Shown piece by piece: positions 49,024-61,286 of a stretch of DNA of 64,000 nt. Each line of letters opens with the position of its first letter. Positions within the stretch are counted from its first letter, which is position 1. Below the pieces are notes generated by a model that was not told where the DNA came from, searched no databases, and was given only the letters and a program-made list of their open reading frames with translations. Both the position numbers and the translations under genes were made by a program. Source of the DNA: Fusarium oxysporum f. sp. lycopersici 4287 (Eukaryota > Ascomycota > Sordariomycetes > Hypocreales > Nectriaceae); contig NC_030986.1 of the NCBI RefSeq assembly GCF_000149955.1, forward strand, positions 4,491,870-4,555,869. Direction: 5' to 3'.

Positions 49024-50096
49024 TTAATTATGGTGTTCAAATAACCTATCCTGCAGCTGCTTTTCAATGCTGGCGAAGGCTGATAACAAGTTGGAGATTC
49101 GTTCTTGAACGGCACCGAGCTTTTCTGTCATCCCTTTGATGCCACTGATGAGACTGTCGAAATCGCTTGAGGTGATTTGGCGGTCATTCTTATGTCCACG
49201 CATGATATCTAGTTCCGATAATATACCCATGCTTTGAGTATATCCAAGAATCGCAGAATTGCCGTGGCCGTAAGGATGCACGAATCGATCCATGATCATC
49301 TCAGAAGTGGTCGGAAGCATTTGACGCCAGTGCGTAAGCTTACCTCTGACATACCAAAGCCGTTGTGCTCATAGGCGAGGTAGGCCCTCCACACCTTGTT
49401 TTCGACAGCCCGAATACGCTCAGATTTAGACTTGTTGGTGTGGCCCTTAACCTCATCTTTGTCGATGTCATCGTAGTACTGGTTGATGAGTTTTGCCAGC
49501 TCATGGTATTTTTCCAGAGCCGGATGATCTTCTTGGATTTGACATTTCTCTATGTCAAAATCCTCCCTGCGATTTCCGGGATTCTTCTTCCAGAATTCAG
49601 CTTGCAGCGCAAGCATAGCGTCGTTGCGACTCCATTGGTTGCCTGGTCTTTTCGCGGCGCGCCAGTAGCAATAGTTAAAACCGTCTGTCATGAACTCCTC
49701 GACGTCAGAATCCGCATTCTGTTCTGTGACGGTGGCAGCTCCTTGTCCGCTCTGCTTCTCTTGGCTGTAGCCATCTTGCTGAGCACTGTCATTGGAATCA
49801 CCATCGGATTCGGTGGTAATGCGGATGGTATTGTCCGCGTTGAGTCTTTCATCGTTTTGCCTGGCCTTTAGCAGCAGCGAGCTGGCTGTATCGCCAGATA
49901 AAGCCGCAAATCCGTCGAGTGCACCTTTGGGAATCTTGTAGTAATCGGAAACAGTCATTGTCTCCGGTCTCAGTTTGTCCCAACGGAATCGGGCAGGGGG
50001 GATTGGAGCAGTTTGGTTCATCGCTTTTCCAGACGATTCAATTAGCAGCTCAGTGCCTTGTTGGGCACCAGAGGACTTTCCTGTGTGCTCACCCAT
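49024..50096 (-). CDS. Uncharacterised fungal protein with coiled-coil C terminus
   Basis: Two exons, 50096-49344 and 49299-49024, joined by a short 44-nt intron (GTAAGC..CTGAG) that links NGFGMSE to MIMDRFVHPYGHG in frame, giving 342 residues. I do not recognise the family. Residues 1-150 are polar, acidic and probably disordered after a PPARFRWDKLRPE block. A middle folded part (DGFNYCYWRAAKRPG, FWKKNPGNRREDFD) is rich in aromatic residues. The end (GIKGMTEKLGAVQERISNLLSAFASIEKQLQ, split here as about residues 310-340) is a heptad-like helix suited to dimerisation. It sits upstream of the double-DUF7726 gene on the same strand. The intron is at the short limit for such fungi and has no strong branch site, so that join is the weakest part of the model. 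Confidence 0.65.
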
Positions 50097-53000
50097 TTTG
50101 CGCTAGATAGACAACCGTGATAGTCGAATTCGGTCAAGCTTTGGTGCCAGATGTGGTAGTTGATAGCATCGGAAACATGCGAGGCTTTTTGATACAGCTG
50201 CGTGCCTGATTGTGTAGGTAGAATAAATTACAAAGTTGGAATATAAAATCTGGAGAATCGGTGGTCGGAAGCCAATCTGTTGGTGGTTTGGATTTCAGGC
50301 CGAGTTGTATTCGAGAAGTCAAGTCGCAGGCAGGGAAGGCAGAGAGAAGTTAACCGATGGGAAATAGCTTGAGTAAAAGCGAAATCGGCGTAGAATTATG
50401 AGATAGTAGCGGCATTCTCACATGCGCCAGCAATGGCAGATAAAACGCGCAGTGTTCAGCAGTGCATAAGGTGATAATGGTGCAGAATGGGTTCGACGGC
50501 GGCACGGCGAAGTCGACGGCGTAAACCTCGAAGCTTTAAGGGATGGATGATTGAGATTAAAAGGTCAAAGAATTAATTACATGAGTAGGTGTGGTATTTA
50601 TACTGGGTTATTCTCATGCTCGGGAAAGAGTTCAGGAGGACTTTCGATGCTCTCTATATTCGAGCAATATGTGGATGCTCATGCATAAAGCTAGTCGCAA
50701 TGGTAACATTTATGCAACTCTAGCGGTATTCTTTACGGAATACTGGGATAAATGAAGTGAAATCTTGATGTAAGAATTTATAGTACTCCATAGGTCTACC
50801 GCAGTCAATGTCAAGACCAGTCATTGTTCAAAGTAGGTCGGCATTTAGCCAGACGCTGTCAGCAAAATATTCAACCATACAAGTTACTAACACTCAGCGA
50901 CATATAACTCAATAAAAATATATTCCGGTGTTATATGAGTTTCATACTCCCAGGCTTTCAATTGAACCAGAAATTGCCATAGTTGGCAGAGTGTGAACTT
51001 GAACATCGTATATAACCAGAGAATTGGCAACATGGTAGAGAGGACGTTGAATGAGTTACATAAGCCAGTAAAGCTAGCCCCACCTTGAGTACCTAGAAAG
51101 TGTGCGCAACAGTACCTTATGGATGTTACCTTGGGTAGGCTAAGTTGCTACGGCAGGCTACCTTATAGGCCTTCTAAACCGTAGAAGTCTCATGCTTCAA
51201 AGAGCAATTCTGTAGGTTGGGGTACCAAAATAAACTGGTCTTAAGATGTGCTAAGATACACTAAGCTTACCTAAGTATTTTGTCGCTTAGGATAGGGACT
51301 TAGTTTTCTTGCCTCCCCTAGCCATGTAATCCCAATTTATCTATAAGTTAGCTAGAGATTTAAGCTTGTCCCACCTTGGCATATGCCCTTGTAGACAGAA
51401 CGCTTCGATACCAACCCTTGACACGAAACCCATATATAGGGTGAGATCATGCAGATGGGTCAGCGCAATGGCATCGTTGGTCTCGAACCGTGAGCATTCT
51501 TGACGCAGATGTCGAGTTTTCAACTTCCAGTTTGATTTGATCTGTAATGGCTGCCCTAAAATATTTCCGTAGTAGCCCTAGTCGTGAATTTCCACGTAAG
51601 GATCCTCAATTTCATCATCTATGTGTACCACTCCTGAGCCCTTGTCAGACCTTTATCCGGAATTAAAGGGGGTGATACGGGAACCTATGCAAGTGTTCCC
51701 GAGGTAGATATTAACGTCCTATTCTTCCCATCGTCTCTCACTTGCAGTTGGTACTCGACTTTGCACTTACCCCTATTTCCGCCGGGCCGGCGATTACCTT
51801 GGTCTTGAGAGCATGCAAGTGAGGGATGGGCACGGAATCCACGGTGTGATGAAGGTAAGAGGAGACTTGGGTGGAAGAGGAGTTGAGGTTGACAAGTTTG
51901 AAAAATTGGGAAAGTATGAATGAATCGCCTTTTACATTATCTAGAGACCTTGCCAAGGTCATCGCCAGCCCGAGACATTCCTTACTGCTGCCTCCAAATG
52001 TTTTGACCCCACCGATATTGAGTTCTCTGCCCCTTATATATGCTTATATCTGCATATTTTGCCGTCGAGCTTGTAAGTTGAAGCTCGTCCAATTTTGTAA
52101 CCAATTTCTCGTCACAACTCACAACATTGGCCATTGTACACAAGGGGAGGCAGAGATGCGTACTACAAGCACAATCCTAGAGCAGGAGTCCTGCAATTTT
52201 GGAGCTCCTCGGCAGATCCGCTTTGTTGAAAACGTGAGGAGTTTGTTGAACGATAACTTATGGAAAATTCCATACGCCACTTTGACGCCATCAACTGGCG
52301 GGTAGCGTAAGAGTTCATCTCATTGGAATAGACATACTGTAGTTGGACTGGGCATAAGTCAGGGAGTTAATATTGCTCCCGCTGCTTGTATCTGCATGCC
52401 CGAAACTGGCACCCCAGAATCGGCTTCAATTGTGAATGATGATATATGATAAAGAGCCGAAGACTTTTGAATAAGCTCAATGGGATGAGAATCGCATCCT
52501 GACAAGAGCAGGAAAACGCTTCGTCCATTGACTGACAGGTGCCAAGCAAGAATTGTCCAGGAAAGGTTGGCGACTGCTACTGGGTAACTATTTAGAAGAA
52601 ATTTACTGGTAGTCTTCAAAATGAAAAATCATTGCACGATTCTGCGAAGATAAAAAGCCTTGGTGTCCACATCCTGTATGGGAGGGAGCCGAACTACAAC
52701 CTCGGTGGGTATTGTGCCGACTGCAGCTTCGGGACAACTGGAGCCGACGGCACAATCACAGACATCTATACCTTAGTCGACGAAACAACAAGAATAGTTG
52801 CAGCCTAAGCCTTAAAGTAATTTTAATAGAATTTGAGTAACAACTTCATAAGTTTTCATAAACTCTTAGACCAATATACCTAAAGCTTATAAAACAATGC
52901 TCATAGACTATTCCCGACCCCTTGAACATGCAAAAGAGAATGTAATGCAGCACTCGACTAAAGCCTCGACTCTTTTTCTTAAGTCTTCTTGTCATTTAAA

Positions 53001-53218
53001 CTGTTTTAGAACCGAAGGAAGGAATACTCTATGTGATATTGTTTGGGTATTTGCACAATCCAGAACACCAACTCCACACACCATGGGATGAGAACGATTT
53101 ATCAATTTTTGGCATTTCTTCGTCAAAGCCGTAAAACTAAATATGGAATCATGTACAAATTGATCACGCAGTTACAACGCCGCCCATATATCCTCCGTAA
53201 ATGCCCAGTCCGCTTTGC
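50097..53218. other. Gene-free stretch with decayed-looking sequence
   Basis: About 3.1 kb. From 51060 to 51330 the short motif TACCT/AGGTA recurs many times. Around 52150-52810 the plus strand has protein-like fragments in one or two frames (LEQESCNFGAPRQIRFVEN from 52156; GGYCADCSFGTTGADG near 52710) broken by stops, suggesting a dead gene I cannot name. 52800-52900 is markedly AT-rich. The right end holds the 3' UTR of the aldehyde dehydrogenase. Confidence 0.35.
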
Positions 53219-54807
53219 TTAGTACAGCTTAATGGCAACCGACTTGTTCTGTGTGTAGTTGGCCAACGCGGCCTCGCCCAATTCCCGACCGATTCCAGAC
53301 TCCTTGTAGCCTCCGAATGGGAGCTGATGGTGCAACATGTTGTAGCAGTTGACCCAGACGGTACCAGCCTTCAATGCGTTGGAAACTCGGAGAGCTGTGT
53401 TGAGGTTCTTGGTGTGGACGGCGGCAGCAAGACCGTAGGCGGTGTCGTGGGCAAGGTCGATGACCTCCTTCTCGTCCTTGAACTTGGAAATGGCGCAGAC
53501 AGGGCCAAAGATCTCCTCCTGCATGATCTTCATGTCGGGGCGGACATTAGAAAAGATAGTGGGCTTGATGAAGTAACCCTTGTTGCCGAGGCGCTCACCA
53601 CCGGTCTCAATGGTAGCACCCTCGTCCTTACCAGCCTTGATGTAACCCATGATGCGGTCGTACTGTAGCTGAGAGACCTGGGGGCCCTGGAAGGTCTCCT
53701 CGTTGAAAGGGTCACCGACCTTGTTCTCCTCAGCTCGCTTCTTGAAAGCAGCGAGGAACTTGTCGTAGATGCCTTCCTGGACAAAGATACGGGTACCAGC
53801 ACAGCAGCACTGGCCGTGGTTGTAGTAGATACCGAAGTTGACCCAGTTGATGGCCTCCTCAATATCAGCATCGTCAAAGACGATGTTGGGAGACTTGCCA
53901 CCAAGCTCAAGAGTGACCTTCTTGAGGTTAGAGGAAGCAGCAGACTTCATGATCTGTCGGCCAATGACGGTGGAACCAGTGAATGCGATCTTGTCAACAT
54001 CCATGTGGGCAGAGAGAGCAGCACCGGCAGTCTTGCCGAAGCCAGAAACAAGGTTGAAAACACCAGCAGGGAATCCAGCCTGCTCGATGAACTGGGTGAA
54101 GACCAGGGCAGAGAGAGGAGTCTGCTCAGCAGTCTTCATGACAACAGTGTTACCAGTGGCCAGTGCAGGGCCAATCTTCCATGCCAGCATGAGAAGAGGG
54201 AAGTTCCAGGGGATAATCTGACCGCAGACACCAATCTGGGTTATATGTTAGTACTGAAACCTCAGTGTCATTCAAGTCAGGGGTATCTTACAGGCTCAGA
54301 TCGGGTGTAGTGGAACATGTCAGGGGCAATATCAATGGTCTTTCCCTCGATCTTGTCGGCCCAGCCACCATAGTATCGTAGGCAGCCAACAACGGCGCCG
54401 ACATCACCACGGGCGTTGGTGATGGACTTTCCGTTGTCGAGAGACTCAACAGCAGCAAGGAGATCGAGGTTCTTCTCAGCAAGGTCGGCAAGCTTGAGAA
54501 GGTAGTTGCCTCGAGCTTGAGGTGAGGTGCTCTTCCATTCACCTTCGAAAGCCTTGCGGGCAGCAGTAACAGCCAGGTCGATATCCTTCTCAGTACCTTC
54601 ACAGACGGAGGTGATGACCTCCTCGGTGGAGGGGTTGATGACCTCGAACTTCTGCTTGTCGACACCCTCGGTCCACTTGCCGTCGATGAAGCTAAATCGT
54701 ATTAGTTTTAAGTCAACAGAGTTCGATACCATAACCACTTACAGGCCGATGGGCTGCTGGTAGGTACCAGTAACAGGGGTGGACAGCTCAACAGTGAGGG
54801 GAGCCAT
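53219..54807 (-). CDS. Aldehyde dehydrogenase (NAD(P)+), AldA-like
   Basis: Three exons: 54807-54743, 54691-54292 and 54235-53219 (introns 51 and 56 nt), encoding 493 residues, the usual length. Family 1/2 landmarks are IPWNFPLLM (cofactor region), FTGSTVIGR, the general base Glu265 in [10 protein letters not shown], and the nucleophile Cys299, the middle of GQCCCAG. The 34-residue spacing between the two is canonical. EEIFGPV and the end region [16 protein letters not shown] are also present. The enzyme oxidises aldehydes such as acetaldehyde to acids, as in ethanol catabolism; this assignment is by resemblance to fungal AldA proteins. There is no mitochondrial presequence, so it is probably cytosolic. 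The strong CT-rich leader and C-ending codons suggest high expression. Confidence 0.95.
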
Positions 54808-54960
54808 TGTGTATGATATATGAGATGCTGTAGAGGAGAGGGAGGGTACTGGGTATCAAATGAGGATGCCGAATAAAAGAGAAGAGTGAAGAGGAGATGA
54901 TGAGATGATCTGGAAAAGAGACTGGAAATGTTGACGACGGGAAGGGAGTATTTATTCTTG
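54808..54960 (-). promoter_or_regulatory. CT-rich promoter/leader of the aldehyde dehydrogenase gene
   Basis: On the coding strand the 150 bases before the ATG are dominated by pyrimidines (CCCTCCCTCTCCTCT, CATCTCCTCTTCACTCTTC). A TATA-like AATAAATA lies near 54947-54954. This layout is typical of highly transcribed fungal genes. Confidence 0.55.
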
Positions 54961-57900
54961 AGAATGACGCGGGGTTTTTTGTGGAAGAATGGAAGTAGGG
55001 GACTAAGGGGGGCGCCCATCGGGGTGCGATGTGCCGTATGTGTGAACCTCGGTGGAGTGGAGGAGGGGTGAAGTTCAAGTGACGCCAACTTTCCCCGCAA
55101 CAGCCTCGCCTCTTACGCCTGAATGAACATGGATGCCCTAGTACGTACTGTTTCTTGCTACCTGAAAAAGGAAATGCTATGGATTGCACTGGTTACCGCT
55201 CACACTGATCCCCCCCGGCGGACGGACGGCACCCCATAGCTTTGCGGAGCATTGTCGTGGCGGTGGTGGACGAGGTATGGTTAGCATGGTTAGTAGTCGA
55301 AACGTCACGTAAGTTGTCCTGTTAACATCGACCGCAGCATTAGCCCAATCACATTACAGCAAAACCCGAAGGACAGGACATGCTCCGAAGTGGTTTCGGA
55401 ACGGCTCAAGGGCAGAGCTCTCCTCTAAGCCGGTACGAAGCAATCCCAGACCACATCACATTCATGTCAGGCAACGATTTGACTGAACCGCGGGGCAGAG
55501 CAGGGATGTTTAAGCAGTACTACGAAGAAAGGAGCAGTTACAAAATTATCAGCGAACGCTGCAGTATGTACTACTTCAACGTGCCCGGCGCCTTTGATCA
55601 CTGGACCGATGAACTGTCCCTTGATAGACTACCAACTGCTTCAACGGATCTTGCTACTGGTTCTGTCATGGCCTGTAACCCTTCTGCTTCCACAGCTCTC
55701 TGGACTCCCCGCTAAAGTGGATGGATCTGACGGTTTCTGCAAATCACAACAGCCGGCAGAAACAAGGCCCAGACATGCCGCCACCACATGCTCCAAGCTC
55801 TCTCCCCACATCCGAGCCACCAGTGGCCAATGGTGGGGTTGCAGGGGACTCTATGGGCCTTCGAGGAGGGGATCTGCGCCAAAGAGGACAAGCTTAAGAA
55901 CACGAAATTCAACGTGAAGAGAATTGTCAAAGCTCGGTATAGTAGATAAGGATATCTAAAAGCATGCCAGAGCTTTATTCATGAGGCAGGTCGATAGCTT
56001 GTGTTGCCACTGGATGACATGAATAGTCTCAAAATCACTTGTATAAAGCTTCAGGCCCTGAACTGGGCGTCTCTCAAACCCGTTGAGAGCCCTGACAAAT
56101 CAACATGGGGTTATCAATGATGCATGCACAACCCCCCGGAGCCGACACCAGGTACAAGTACACGCACTTACAGTTGAAAGGTGGTAATGTGCCGCAATAA
56201 GACAGGGTCTCTCACTGGGAACATCAAACTTGATCCGCACATCAGTCTCACAGAGCTTGGACGGTTTCATCGTTGGGCGACAACTAACCATTCGGTGTGA
56301 TTTGCTAATAATGCCGTATGCAGTAAAAAGACTATTGCTAAAATAACCCATAATTCATCTTACTGGACAAACTTCATAAAAATAAGATAAGCTTCATTGC
56401 AAACTCAACGGGAATATACATCGAACCGCAACTCGGATCCTTGTCAACCCCAGCGTCAGGTTGCGTTTATTTAGCAATACTCCTGGTTCGGACTTGAGGC
56501 AATCCTTCTCTGTATTGGCGCTTGCCGATAGACGTACGTTTTCTGCATATTCTTTCAGTCCATCTAAGGCCGCGGAGTTGCACAGGGTATCAATTATCCC
56601 TCAGCTCAGTTTATTCAGCTTGTATGGCCAAGCGCTGTTTACATGACAAACCCATTTCCGTAGTCCTTGGGAAGATCATTCGACTACTCTACAACATGGA
56701 CGCCACTTGCACTGAGTATCAAAAACACATTTACCTTCTACGCATTCCTTTATGATTGTTGTTCGTTCAAGAGGGTTCACAAGAAAGCCATCCCCTCCAC
56801 AGCCTAAGCAAGCTGCGACATCGTATAAGACGTTAGAGCTGTTTGTTTAAACATATATACTGGCATACATGTTTAATCTCCTAGTCAGTTCATTAATACT
56901 AACTACCCTAATGTCAATTACACTCCAGGTGCCACACCCCACCTTGACCTTGCGGGATCTAGATATCCACGGGGTCCATTGATGTCCAATCTTCGTTTCC
57001 TCGATGGCTGTGTTGCCAGCAATGGCACTAACACTACCTGGTCTCTTGCTGGAGGGCCGTGCTCAGATCTTCACATCTACAGTGCCATTCAATGTGGTTC
57101 CCCTCCCTAAACAGGACACCTCTGTGACCTCACCTACCCCTTCGGTGTATCTTGTGCGAGCCTCTTCAAACTCCACAAAGGAAACGCAGAATATATTTTT
57201 TTTCTCTAAAACTATGGACTCTCGCTGCTCGTTGCTGGGGGACCGAAGGAGGGTCCTGCGAAACGCTCGGCGTAAAGGGGAGCGAGCATTAAACTGACCC
57301 CGCACTAAGGTTCTAAGAAAGAAAGAGTTGACCCTCGTTCTTCTCTATGGTTTTGACAAGGTCATGAGTGGCTCTCCAATTCCTGGGGCAGCCGTTCATC
57401 CTAGTCCCGAGTACACATTCCCAATTCTGTCTAGCTTTTCTCCCCATGTACCACCCCCCCGTGACGTTCCCTAAGACCGACGAGACGTTGGAAAGCCTCG
57501 TGCAGTGCTTTTTGGCTCGCGGACCCGCAGGTTTGCTGGTGGTCATGAGCAATTGCGGCTCCGCTGCGTCTCCGTCTCGCCGGCCAAGGCGGGGACGGCC
57601 CCACACACCCACCCCGCCTCCGATTCAACCTCTCCCCAGGCTCAAATTCTAAGCGCTCTGAACCTTTTCCCCTTACGGCCAACTTTGAACATGGCCACAT
57701 ACATGGGAAAGATGCGCCTCGTTCTTCATGGTTTGCGGCTCATGGCGACTTTCCCAGGCACCCACCATATACCAACACTTTTGGATCAGTAGCCTTGCGC
57801 TTAAGGAGTGGTTATCTCATTTTCTCAGAGGCTAGCCACCTCTAAAGGTGATCCGATCCATCATATCAACAACATTCCTCTGATGTGATAGCTTTTCTCG

Positions 57901-59461
57901 AGAGCCGTAAACTTACATAACCTTTCAGCCCTGCTCATCGCCTCCGCAAAACTGGTCCAACGGCAGTCTGGATGCACGCAACATGATAGATCATATGCTC
58001 CCCACAAACGAGAGCCGCAATTGTTGAGATTGGAGATGACAGGACGACACTAGAGACCCCAAGGCAGTGATACATACCTTGTTGAAGCCCATCCGCCATC
58101 TTCAAAACTGCGGCATCGACGGATCCGCGACTTCATGCTTGCTTTTTACCCCGCCAGATCACTTGTCTTCTCCGTACATACCGTAGGTACGACTACCCCA
58201 CAAACGGGGCCGCAGGCCGCAGTCTTCTCCTGTCCCCGACTACAGGGACTTGTTGGGTCGGCGACGGCTCCGTTCTTTTCCTGGGGTGGGATTAGACGTG
58301 TCAAGCTAGATGTCTGCAGGTAGATCTGACCCCAGACTTGTGCTTACCATGGACATCATTATGGCAGGTGAAGGTGGAGGAATGATAGGCTACCATGCCG
58401 TGGGTTGGGTTTGACAGGCATCTCCTATCGCCCGGTCCAATGGTAGTGGGACTTAGACTAGACTAGTATTTCTCTCAACATCTCATACATTGAATCTATG
58501 GGCTGATGTTGCTGGGGCCGTTGATGAGTCGACCGGTTGCCGGTAGTGTTCGGGAGTTGCAAGACCCCGCATGCCCCAGATTCTCCAGATATGAAGGAAT
58601 TAAATTCTGTTGCTGTCCCTAAAAGTCCTGGCCTACGCACGCTTTCTTTTTCCCAGATGCGTCTGAGTTGAGAGTCATAATAGCTCCGTTGCATAGATGA
58701 CAATTGGCGAATTACTTGCTTCATTTCCAGCACCACTGCCGTACAGTATTCAAAACATGGGGATCCTCACTACCTTCCTTCTTTTCCAGGACTCCCAAGA
58801 TTGCCAGCTTAAAAGAACAGGCTGTTTTTGATGCGCCGACTCTTATACTATGAGAAACCTAGCATGAATTACCTGGGCTCCATCCACGAGCAGCTGCTGT
58901 GCTTGAGGTAACTGGCAGCACTATGCTAGATGAATTAGATTTCTGAATACTCATATTAAAAACCACTAGCTGTCGAGATGCCCTCAAACAACTAGAACGA
59001 GCAAAATACGTGAGAGAACAAAAGCTACTGTCTCCCAGTTTATCTGGCTTATAGCCTGCCCTCTATTTCTTCTTGGGCGTCCTGACCTCAAATTTGATGT
59101 AGAATACCTGCTCAGATCGATCACCAAGTGGTGTGGTCTGTTAATCCTTTCTTCCAAAGTATATTGTCGGTTGGGGAAAGACTTTTTGGAACTGTTTTTG
59201 CCATGGGAGTGAGGCACCTGTTTGATTGCTTGTGGCCACGGGATGCTGCAGTGCCAACATTTAATGTACCTAGGTAAGTAGGTACTGATTCACAGCGCAG
59301 CCTCAGGTGCTGGCTCCTCTTCGTAATACCAGGCAGGAGCCTTTCCTTCCCATACTCAGCCTGATCGCCTAATATTCACATACTCTTCTTCGCGACTCAG
59401 CACACCAAGGTTTCCACCGTGCAACATTCCGGCTTCTTATCTTTGTTTGTTTCACTTCACC
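54961..59461. other. Gene-poor region between ALDH and the DUF7918 gene
   Basis: About 4.5 kb. The left end is upstream promoter of the ALDH gene. Apart from a tentative small gene at 58458-58954 I see only short frames without motifs, for example 111 codons at 55380-55715 (plus) and 97 codons at 57004-57297 (plus). No repeats or mobile-element motifs were noticed. Confidence 0.35.
58458..58954 (-). CDS. Tentative small two-exon gene, unknown
   Basis: Model: exon 58954-58873, a 137-nt intron (GTAATT..CGGCAG), then exon 58735-58458, giving 119 residues without a break. The first exon reads MSIQKSNSSSIVLPVTSS and ends RGWSP. The second begins VVLEMKQVIRQLSSMQRSYYD and ends PIDSMYEMLREILV. The two helix-rich ends look like protein and the phase-1 join is exact. 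However, the donor is not strong and no family is recognised. It could equally be chance. The predicted product would be a small soluble protein with no signal peptide. Confidence 0.28.
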
Positions 59462-60681
59462 ATGGCAGTATTGGACGAGGTTCCTCTTGTCACTGCACGT
59501 GTTCGAGTAGCCGGAGAGCTCGCGACAGAATACGACCCTCTTGATAATCAAGAATCCGTGATCAACCTTGACAAGGAAGGGACCAAGATCCCTACAAGAA
59601 ACTGCTACATTGAATCCAAGTCAGGTGCTGAGTTTGCCGTTGAAGTCACGGTCTCTGACAAGTACCGACTCCCTCATTCCCACGACACGCTCATCGCCGA
59701 GGTCTCCATTGACGGCCAGATGATGGAATCTTGTTACATAAGGACACCTTTTTCTCCTGGCATGCCATCTACCATTGTCATCTCAAGCGCTGAGTTCTTA
59801 GCAGAGAAAGAGAGAGTGGTTGCCAGAAAATTTGTCTTTGCTCCTATTACCAAAACTTGTAAGCCTGCCTACTAGGTAGATATCATTACATCTCCACTAA
59901 CAACGCATCAGCCGATCACATCAGTACTGATCGTCTCAACAGTGATATCAAACAAGCAGAAACCTTGGGAACAATCCGTCTGCTTCTTACCACAGGTCGG
60001 TTCGAAGGGCCATGTTTCAAGAAACCTCTCAGCTGGCACGGCGGACGAGATGTGGAGTTGGCTGAAAAGGCACTGAAAGGCAGAGCAATAAGCCATGCAA
60101 CCCTGTACGTTATTGAACACCTACCTGTTGGATAAAAGATCTAATGAAGGTGGCAAGGCTGGCTGAAACAGACATGAAACCGTATCTGAATAGATCAACG
60201 ATTGGGCACAGGCGCCTACTGGGAGAAATCTTCTTTCGTTACCGATCCTACCGTATGCTCTTGCACCGATGCATACATCTCCTTCTTCGACGCCATTTTC
60301 TAACTTTCAATGCAGAAGCGCTCCAACATGAGATGATTATTCCACGCACTCCGTCACCTAAGCTCTCAGCTACAGCTGGACTTGATGAAGATTCCCTTTC
60401 TCACCTCTCCGAGAGTGACATTCGCCGTCTTGCTCTGGAAAGACTACATGACACTCAGGTAAGGCAACTATTCGAACTTCGGCAATTGCGCACATCTAAG
60501 ACCTGGCTAGCCAGGCCATCTGCTGTCACTTTTTCGGGCTTACTTTACTAATCTAATCCAGGCCAAGGATGAGGTTTCTCAGGTCAAACGGGAGGCAGCG
60601 GAAAACCCCCGTACGCCTCGGCAATGGAAGTTTGTGAGACTGGAAGATGGGAAAGAGGCTGTCGACCTGACAGATGATTGA
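59462..60681 (+). CDS. DUF7918-domain protein
   Basis: Five exons: 59462-59858, 59912-60104, 60158-60252, 60316-60458 and 60562-60681 (introns 53, 53, 63 and 103 nt), encoding 315 residues. The third join restores FFRYRSYQALQHEMIIPRTPSP, which matches the end of the fungal DUF7918 domain; unspliced, the frame stops. The N-terminal half (PTRNCYIESKSGAEFAVEV, then AEVSIDGQMMESCYI) is a beta-rich block expected for this domain. The C-terminal tail is charged and helical (DEVSQVKREAAENP). The family is widespread in filamentous fungi without known function; intracellular, no signal peptide. The second intron acceptor (GGCAAG at 60157) is chosen because it keeps frame; the nearer AAG at 60148 does not. 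The start is the ATG in CACCATGG context. Confidence 0.78.
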
Positions 60682-61286
60682 TCTCAGAATGACAAATCTC
60701 TGCCTCGAATTGCGAGCGTTTATGTATTTAGGGCCCTTACTGTTCTGGAATCCTGTCGTAAAGAAAGGAGGTCCTAAAATATCCACCCATGGGTATTGGC
60801 GCAGGACAGGAAATAAAAAATAAGCCGTCTTGTCATGTCAGAAAGACATTTTAGGCATGTTCATCATCTTTTGATTCGAGTACATACTCTGCTCTCTCCT
60901 ATTGTCCCGTGCAACGTCAGACGCATTTGTCTTGATCTTTGCCATTGAGCTATCGTTTTTGGTTGGTTAGTGGAGCTCTGATGGCCGAGGCTTAGTGCAG
61001 TCCAAGCTTGTACCTGCAGCGTAAGCCGTGATTGGCTGCTATAGCTTGCTGCTAAGACGCTAAAGTGAACCTCCTCCATCTCCTTTCGCGGAATACCCCA
61101 TGACGTTGCAGTTTAACTCCTCCCTCGATGACCAGCTCTTCACTTTTCATCAACATTGTATCGTCGCCGTCCTTGGGTCCTCCACCGCCTCGAACTCGAA
61201 CATGTACACGTATAGAAATGCTGCATTTGCCGTCTCATAACCGCCTCCACGTACGCGCTCGTCGCTGAGCGGCCTCCTTACCCGCA
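60682..61286. other. Intergenic, promoter of the RGP1-like gene
   Basis: About 600 bases between two co-directional genes. It includes the 3' UTR of the DUF7918 gene and a leader with short CT-rich blocks (for example CCTCCATCTCC near 61075). No coding signal. Confidence 0.45.

Noticed and set aside
53201..54310. Long plus-strand frames opposite the aldehyde dehydrogenase
   Set aside because: They mirror the strongly codon-biased ALDH gene on the other strand; the ALDH catalytic motifs settle the coding strand.
55380..55715. 111-codon plus-strand frame upstream of the ALDH gene
   Set aside because: No motif, no conserved features and no splice partners; probably chance.
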